Source of the DNA: Phascolarctobacterium_B sp045598345
GTDB lineage: Bacteria > Bacillota > Negativicutes > Acidaminococcales > Acidaminococcaceae
Assembly (NCBI GenBank): GCA_045598345.1
Contig: JAZLLX010000090.1
Coordinates: 1 to 24,946 of the forward strand
Length of the DNA stretch: 24,946 bases
Direction of reading: 5' to 3'
The position numbers and the translations under genes were made by a program. Shown here piece by piece: positions 21,468 to 24,946 of the stretch. The notes under the pieces are model-generated. The model was not told where the DNA came from, did no database searches, and saw only the letters and a list, made by a program, of their open reading frames with translations. Each line of letters starts with the position of its first letter. The stretch's first letter is position 1.

Positions 21468-21806
21468 ATGTTTTATAGAAAATTGAGCAGAAATACCGGC
21501 AATCGTAAAGCGTTGTTCCGCAGCATTTTGGTTTCCTTTTTCAGATATGGCAGAATTGAAACCACCATTGCTAAGGCAAAGGAAGTGGCAAAACACAGCG
21601 CCAATATGATTACCATGGCGCAAAAAGCAACTTTGGCCGCACGCCGCCAGGCGATTGCGGAACTTCAGGATGAAGAAGTTGTAAGGAAGCTCTTTGCAGA
21701 AATCGCTCCCAAATACAAGGAGCGTAAAGGCGGTTTCACCCGTATTTACCGTAAAGGACCCCGCCGTGGGGATGCGGCAGAAATGGCCATTATTGAGTTA
21801 ATCTGA
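21468..21806 (+). CDS. rplQ: 50S ribosomal protein L17, 112 aa
   Basis: ATG 21468 gives MFYRKLSRNTGNRKALFRSILVSFF with GAGGAGGAA in the last codons of rpoA; an earlier in-frame GTG (21444) lies inside rpoA and adds a non-homologous start. The ending GGFTRIYRKGPRRGDAAEMAIIELI is the family signature. Length is the short Gram-positive kind (112-120). Last gene of the ribosomal run, closed by a strong terminator 4 nt after the stop. Confidence 0.96.
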   Translation: MFYRKLSRNTGNRKALFRSILVSFFRYGRIETTIAKAKEVAKHSANMITMAQKATLAARRQAIAELQDEEVVRKLFAEIAPKYKERKGGFTRIYRKGPRRGDAAEMAIIELI

Positions 21807-21810
21807 AAGA

Positions 21811-21836
21811 AAGCCGCGCTTTGGTGCGGCTTTTTT
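21811..21836 (+). terminator. Intrinsic terminator of the S10-spc-alpha run
   Basis: AAGCCGCGC (21811-21819) pairs with GTGCGGCTT (21824-21832, one G-T pair) around loop TTTG, followed by TTTTTT (21831-21836). It lies immediately behind rplQ. Confidence 0.92.
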
Positions 21837-21861
21837 ACTTTTGTTTTTTATTGCTAAAATT

Positions 21862-22947
21862 ATGCTGACAAAAAATGTTGTAGAATTTTTATATTCCACC
21901 GCCTCCATGCAAAGGTGGAACGACCACATCCGGGTGGAAGGGTTCACGGAATTGGACAAGCAGGCCCACAAGGCCATGATACTTTATGTGCTGGCAAGGC
22001 ATGAGGAGGACGAAGGGGCAGAACTGGACTGGCGTGTGCTGGTGGAAGGACTGATTTTTGAATATATCCACCGTTCTTTCCTTACGGATATCAAACCGCC
22101 GGTGTTTCACGAACTGGTGAGGGAATGCAGGCAGCAGCTGAATGACTGGGTGTACGCCCAGGTGGATGAAAGAGTGCCGGACCTGGACAGGGGACTCAGG
22201 CGGCGGATGGAGGATTGGTTTGACAAAGAGGACAATCCTTTGGAAAAACAATTGGTGCGGGCGGCCCATTATTTGGCGACCCAATGGGAGTTTGCAGTAA
22301 TTTACCGCCTCAATGAAGGACGTTACGGCATTGAAGAAACAAAAAAAGAAATTGAATCGGAACTTCTGAACCACAAAAATTTGGCAGGCACAAGGCAGGT
22401 TGTGTTTGGAGGGCCTACAAAAAACTTCATTGATCTGGTAGGTCAGTTGCGTTATCAAAAACGCTGGGCGCAAACCACACGGCTGCCCAGCACCAGCGTC
22501 CTGGGGCACAGTTTGATTGTTGCCATGTTCGGCTATCTGTGCAATTTGGAACGGGGACGTGGCGATGCAGAAACCCTGGAAGATTTTTGGCGGGGACTGT
22601 TCCACGATTTGCCGGAGGTCCTGACACGGGACATAGTGAGCCCGGTGAAAAAGAATGTGGAAGGGTTGGACGAAGTTCTTAACAGGGTGGAAAAGAAACT
22701 CATTAACGAAAAAATATTGCACCTGTTGCCGGAACACTGGCGTGAGGATATGCTCCGCATCACGCAAGGATTTGAGGCCGCATCCCTGATGAAAGCGTGC
22801 GACAATCTGGCGGCTTATATGGAAGTGAAATTAAGCGAGGAAAGCGGCGTTACCAGCAGACGCATGACGGAAGCGGCAAAAGCGATGGAACAGCAGTATA
22901 AGGACAGGGTGATTGAAGGAGTCGATTTTGGGAAACAGTTTAAATAA
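21862..22947 (+). CDS. HD-domain protein with YfbR-like (5'-deoxynucleotidase-type) catalytic half, 361 aa
   Basis: Residues ~195-330 match the YfbR-type HD fold: RW201-202, H216 in LGHSLIVAMFGYL, the H248-D249 pair in LFHDLPEVLTRDIVSPVKK with E252 and D257, and D314 in KACDNLAAYMEVK. In YfbR these bind a divalent metal and a deoxynucleoside 5'-monophosphate. The first half looks like a degenerate second copy (RW at 18-19, H36, then GLIFEYIHRSFLTDIKPPV, where the HD pair is lost). Start: ATG 21862 is the first ATG after the terminator, but has no visible ribosome binding site; TTTTAC/TAAAAT (21833-21860) is too close to it to be a convincing promoter. Substrate is not known. Confidence 0.8.
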   Translation: MLTKNVVEFLYSTASMQRWNDHIRVEGFTELDKQAHKAMILYVLARHEEDEGAELDWRVLVEGLIFEYIHRSFLTDIKPPVFHELVRECRQQLNDWVYAQVDERVPDLDRGLRRRMEDWFDKEDNPLEKQLVRAAHYLATQWEFAVIYRLNEGRYGIEETKKEIESELLNHKNLAGTRQVVFGGPTKNFIDLVGQLRYQKRWAQTTRLPSTSVLGHSLIVAMFGYLCNLERGRGDAETLEDFWRGLFHDLPEVLTRDIVSPVKKNVEGLDEVLNRVEKKLINEKILHLLPEHWREDMLRITQGFEAASLMKACDNLAAYMEVKLSEESGVTSRRMTEAAKAMEQQYKDRVIEGVDFGKQFK

Positions 22948-22976
22948 TTAGCAATTAGTAATTAGTAATTAGTAAT
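22946..22976. repeat. Tandem heptad array (AATTAGT type), four units
   Basis: Units AATTAGC, AATTAGT, AATTAGT, AATTAGT (22946-22973), then a partial AAT, in strict register. The array begins inside the stop codon of the HD-domain gene and ends at the ITR-like end of element B. Confidence 0.75.
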
Positions 22977-23097
22977 TGTGGTAGAATGTTCCGGTGATTA
23001 TAGCAGGGAAGTTGGCATAGTGCGAACTTTTTCCGCCCCAGGCGTGGGGCGGGGGACCAGCGACAGTTTTTCGGTGGCTGGTGGTGGGGTCGCTCTC
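22977..23097. mobile_element. MITE-like element B: single inverted-repeat end with an inverted hairpin module
   Basis: The first 26 bases (22977-23002, TGTGGTAGAATGTTCC...) match the left end of element A at 23 of 26 positions. No matching right end is found before element C begins at 23134. It holds an imperfect hairpin AAGTTGGCA/TGCGAACTT (23009-23017 with 23021-23029) and the GC-rich module in inverse orientation (23022-23097). This looks like a partial or rearranged copy. Confidence 0.5.
23022..23097 (-). repeat. GC-rich hairpin module, copy B (inverse orientation)
   Basis: Read on the minus strand it starts GAGAGCGACCCCACCACC and ends AAAAAGTTCGC, as in copy A1. It contains the same CGCCCCA/TGGGGCG hairpin with loop CGCC, and a different variable hairpin (GCCACCGAAAAACTGTCGCTGG region) between the framing ends. 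Confidence 0.6.
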
Positions 23098-23115
23098 TGC
23101 GATAAGAATTAATGT

Positions 23116-23136
23116 CAAAGAACAAAGAGCAAATAT
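23116..23136. repeat. Heptad array (CAAAGAA type) at left edge of element C
   Basis: Units CAAAGAA, CAAAGAG, CAAATAT in 7-nt register, running into the left inverted repeat of element C at 23134. Confidence 0.5.
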
Positions 23137-23200
23137 GGTAAATAGTTCTTGTGATTATAGCAGTGGTTAGTGTTATGTTAAGTTTAGTTTTTCAGTCGGG

Positions 23201-23287
23201 GAGAGCGACCCACCCCGTCTTGCCCTTCTATGTTCCTTTCGGCAATCCACCCCGCCCACGCCTGGGCGGGAAAAAAGTTCGCATAAA
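23201..23287 (+). repeat. GC-rich hairpin module, copy C
   Basis: Starts GAGAGCGACCCACCCC, ends AAAAAAGTTCGCATAA, with hairpin CGCCCA/TGGGCG around loop CGCC. The variable middle differs from copies A1 and B. Confidence 0.55.
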
Positions 23288-23406
23288 GCAAACAAGTTTT
23301 CTGCGTAATCCGCACCCCCAGTCGCCTTTCTGTGTTCCTTTAGGCGCCAGGCCCCCCAAAGGCGGGGGGTAATCAAGGTCCTGTAATTTATTAGGATGAA
23401 GGAAAA

Positions 23407-23426
23407 AGGAATCAGGAATTAGGGGG
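23407..23426. repeat. Short heptad repeat (AGGAATC / AGGAATT)
   Basis: AGGAATC (23407-23413), AGGAATT (23414-23420) and a partial third unit beginning AGGGGG, inside element C. Confidence 0.45.
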
Positions 23427-23453
23427 AAAAAGTTCGCATAATGCGGACTTTTT
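23427..23453. terminator. Symmetric hairpin with A tract and T tract (terminator-like on both strands)
   Basis: AAAAAGTTCGCA (23427-23438) pairs with TGCGGACTTTTT (23442-23453) around loop TAA, one G-T pair, then further T. A-tract before and T-tract after make it terminator-like in both directions. The same AGTTCGC/GCGGACT pair appears in the A2 module at 747-765. On the plus strand it could end transcripts from the HD-domain gene. Confidence 0.6.
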
Positions 23454-23481
23454 TATTTTTAATTACAGGAACTTTTTACCA

Positions 23482-23534
23482 TAATTACTAATTACTCATT
23501 ATCCTGACCCCTGACCCCTGACACCTGAAACCTG
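23482..23534. repeat. Two different heptad arrays in one continuous 7-nt register
   Basis: TAATTAC, TAATTAC, TCATTAT (23482-23502) are followed without any phase break by CCTGACC, CCTGACC, CCTGACA, CCTGAAA and CCTG (23503-23534). The array abuts the right end of element C. Confidence 0.75.
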
Positions 23535-23612
23535 TGCAGCGCACAGTTTTTTGTTTCATATCTTACATAGCACAGGGTCTAATGTATACAATGAAAAATA
23601 GGGGTTTAGGTA

Positions 23613-23640
23613 TTGCAATTTTCTTATTTTGGACTATAAT
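23613..23640 (+). promoter_or_regulatory. Promoter of the glutamate dehydrogenase gene
   Basis: TTGCAA (23613-23618), 16-nt spacer, perfect TATAAT (23635-23640). Transcription would start near 23647, giving a ~30-nt leader with GAAGGAGG before the ATG at 23677. It lies just outside the repeat-rich stretch. No operator could be recognised. Confidence 0.8.
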
Positions 23641-23676
23641 TTATAAAAAAAATCAAACTCGTGAAGGAGGATTATT

Positions 23677-24912
23677 ATGGATTTATTTGAAATGGCGAAA
23701 GTGCCAATGGCTGCTGCTGAGAAAGCAATGAACCTTGACCCCGGTGCTGCTGCGATTATTGCGGAGCCGGAGCGTGTTTTGGAAGTACATATTCCGGTAA
23801 AAATGGATGACGGTTCCCTGAAAGTATTTACCGGCTTCCGCGCTCAACACAGCACTGTGCTTGGCCCGGCAAAGGGCGGCGTGCGTTACCATCCCTCTGT
23901 TTGCCTGGACGAAGTGAAGACCCTGAGTTTCTGGATGACCTGCAAATGTGCGGTTGCCGGCCTGCCCTATGGCGGCGGCAAAGGCGGCATTATCTGTGAC
24001 CCGCAGAAAATGAGCAGCGGCGAACTGGAGCGTATGACCCGTGGTTATATTGACCGTATTGCTCCCTGTATCGGCGAAAAATTGGATATCCCTGCACCTG
24101 ATATGAACACCAACGGTCAGGTAATGGCATGGATGATGGACGAATACAGCAAGATTAAAAACCAATATGAACCGGGCTTCATCACCGGCAAACCCTTGGG
24201 CATGGGCGGTTCCGAGGGTCGTACCGCTGCCACCGGCTTGGGCGTAGTGGTGGCCGCTTTGGAAGCAATGAAAGTCAAAAAAGTTAATCCCAAGAAAGCA
24301 ACCGTGGCTGTGCAAGGTTATGGCAATGTAGGCAGTTGGACGGCAAAACATTTTGCAAATAATGGTTGCAAAGTTGTTGCGGTTTCTGATATTCACGGCG
24401 GAATTTACAATCCAAAGGGCTTGGATATGAAGAAATTGGACGCTTATTTTGAAAAGAACAAAAAATTGCAGGGTTTCCCCGGCACCAAGGAAATTACCAA
24501 TGCGGAACTTTTGGCATTGCCGGTAACTGTTTTGGCACCCTGTGCAATGGAATTGCAGCTGACCAAAGAGAATGCGGATGCCGTGAAGGCAAAGATGATT
24601 GTGGAAGGCGCCAACGGGCCTACCACCCCGGATGCAGACAAGGTATTTGACAAGAAGGGTATCTTTGTAGTGCCTGACATTCTCGCCAATGGCGGCGGTG
24701 TAACCGTATCCTATTTTGAATGGGTACAGAACTTGTACCGTTATTTCTGGACCGAAAAAGAAGTTGTTGAAAAGCAGACCGAAATGATGAAACGGGCATT
24801 CAAGAATGTTTATGAAACATCCAAGAAATATAAAGTAAATATGCGTGTGGCAGCATACTGCGTAGCGTTGAATGCAATGGCAATGCCGATGAAGATGCGT
24901 GGCATTTATTGA
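23677..24912 (+). CDS. gdhA: Glutamate dehydrogenase, probably NAD-dependent, 411 aa
   Basis: Oxidatively deaminates glutamate to 2-oxoglutarate and ammonia, or the reverse. Substrate-domain motifs: K66 in LGPAKGGVRYHP, K90 in MTCKCAVAGLPYGGGKGG with catalytic K102, and D142 in IPAPDMNTNGQVMAWMMDEYS. The Rossmann motif is G214-YGNV-G219, and an acidic D238 (VAVSDIHGGIYNP) follows beta-2, which usually favours NAD over NADP. Length is typical of the short hexameric enzymes. GAAGGAGG precedes the ATG; it has its own promoter and terminator, so it stands alone. In glutamate-fermenting Negativicutes this enzyme opens the 2-hydroxyglutarate route, but nothing else of that pathway is in the window. 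The name gudB/rocG would also be used in Bacillus. Confidence 0.93.
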   Translation: MDLFEMAKVPMAAAEKAMNLDPGAAAIIAEPERVLEVHIPVKMDDGSLKVFTGFRAQHSTVLGPAKGGVRYHPSVCLDEVKTLSFWMTCKCAVAGLPYGGGKGGIICDPQKMSSGELERMTRGYIDRIAPCIGEKLDIPAPDMNTNGQVMAWMMDEYSKIKNQYEPGFITGKPLGMGGSEGRTAATGLGVVVAALEAMKVKKVNPKKATVAVQGYGNVGSWTAKHFANNGCKVVAVSDIHGGIYNPKGLDMKKLDAYFEKNKKLQGFPGTKEITNAELLALPVTVLAPCAMELQLTKENADAVKAKMIVEGANGPTTPDADKVFDKKGIFVVPDILANGGGVTVSYFEWVQNLYRYFWTEKEVVEKQTEMMKRAFKNVYETSKKYKVNMRVAAYCVALNAMAMPMKMRGIY

Positions 24913-24919
24913 TAACAAA

Positions 24920-24946
24920 AAAATCCGCCGTAAGGCGGATTTTTTT
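24920..24946 (+). terminator. Intrinsic terminator of glutamate dehydrogenase
   Basis: AAAATCCGCC (24920-24929), loop GTAA, GGCGGATTTT with T tract to the window end. The A tract on the 5' side would also make it work on the opposite strand. Confidence 0.92.

Larger units (their letters stand above)
23134..23483. mobile_element. MITE-like element C with 24-bp imperfect inverted terminal repeats
   Basis: The left end (from 23134, TATGGTAAATAGTTC) matches the inverse of the right end (23460-23483, ending CTTTTTACCATA) at 21 of 24 positions. Interior: the 26-nt block shared with element A (23160-23185), the hairpin module (23201-23287), a second degenerate copy of part of that module with a phrase like TGTTCCTTTAGGC (~23314-23370), a heptad pair (23407-23420) and a strong hairpin (23427-23453). 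At 350 bp it is about twice the length of element A. No protein-coding gene inside. Confidence 0.6.

Noticed and set aside
23151..23372. 73-residue open frame inside element C
   Set aside because: It consists of the hairpin module read in frame, has no convincing start signal and no family features.
22946..23534. CRISPR array
   Set aside because: The repeats are 7-nt direct tandems and diverged hairpin modules; there are no regularly spaced identical repeats with unique spacers and no cas genes.
23683..24918. 411-residue minus-strand frame opposite glutamate dehydrogenase
   Set aside because: Mirror of the true gene; no binding site, and the plus-strand frame has all catalytic motifs.

Overview
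The window is dominated by the ribosomal protein and translation super-cluster of a Firmicutes-type bacterium. Evidence for that lineage: strong AGGAGG-type ribosome binding sites before almost every gene, a zinc-binding short S14 (type Z), a zinc-lid adenylate kinase, and the gene order str - S10 - spc - alpha. Base composition is intermediate, which with the NAD-type glutamate dehydrogenase would fit Negativicutes or Clostridia; that assignment is an inference and no species is claimed.

Layout. (1) 1-339: start of an unidentified gene on the minus strand, running off the window. (2) 340-799: gene-free, with tandem heptanucleotide repeats, one 186-bp element with inverted terminal repeats, and a GC-rich hairpin module. 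(3) 800-1438 (minus): a CofE-like (F420-0:glutamate ligase family) gene. Its promoter is interleaved with that of a divergent tRNA-Arg(CCG) gene at 1501-1576, which is followed 8 nt later by a membrane-anchored metallophosphoesterase (1585-2715) and a terminator. (4) 2799-7214: str operon rpsL-rpsG-fusA-tuf, with a near-consensus promoter, a 16-bp palindrome over the predicted start of transcription and a terminator-like hairpin in the leader. (5) 7215-21806: S10, spc and alpha operons run together on one strand, rpsJ to rplQ, including secY, adk, infA, rpmJ and rpoA, ending in a strong intrinsic terminator at 21811-21836. Three longer gaps in this otherwise tightly packed run (tuf-rpsJ, rpsQ-rplN, rpsD-rpoA) can each fold into hairpins and are candidate regulatory leaders. 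(6) 21862-22947: an HD-domain protein with a YfbR-like catalytic half and a degenerate first half. (7) 22948-23600: a second gene-free, repeat-rich stretch with the same families as region 2. (8) 23677-24912: glutamate dehydrogenase with its own promoter and terminator.

How the parts work together: regions 4-5 encode ribosomal proteins, two elongation factors, IF-1, the secretion channel SecY, adenylate kinase and the RNA polymerase alpha subunit, a growth-rate-controlled set. rpoBC upstream of rpsL, map between adk and infA, and the ecf/truA/rplM group after rplQ, which often accompany this cluster, are absent from the window. Several genes start with TTG or GTG (rpsS, rpsC, rpsZ, rplR, rpsE, rpsK), and the correct starts were set from Shine-Dalgarno position and family N-termini.

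The least conventional content is in the two non-coding stretches. They carry a MITE-like family with imperfect ~24-27 bp inverted ends, a portable GC-rich hairpin module found in both orientations, and many different tandem repeats that almost all have a 7-nt period. Heptad arrays abut the outer edge of all five recognisable inverted-repeat ends.
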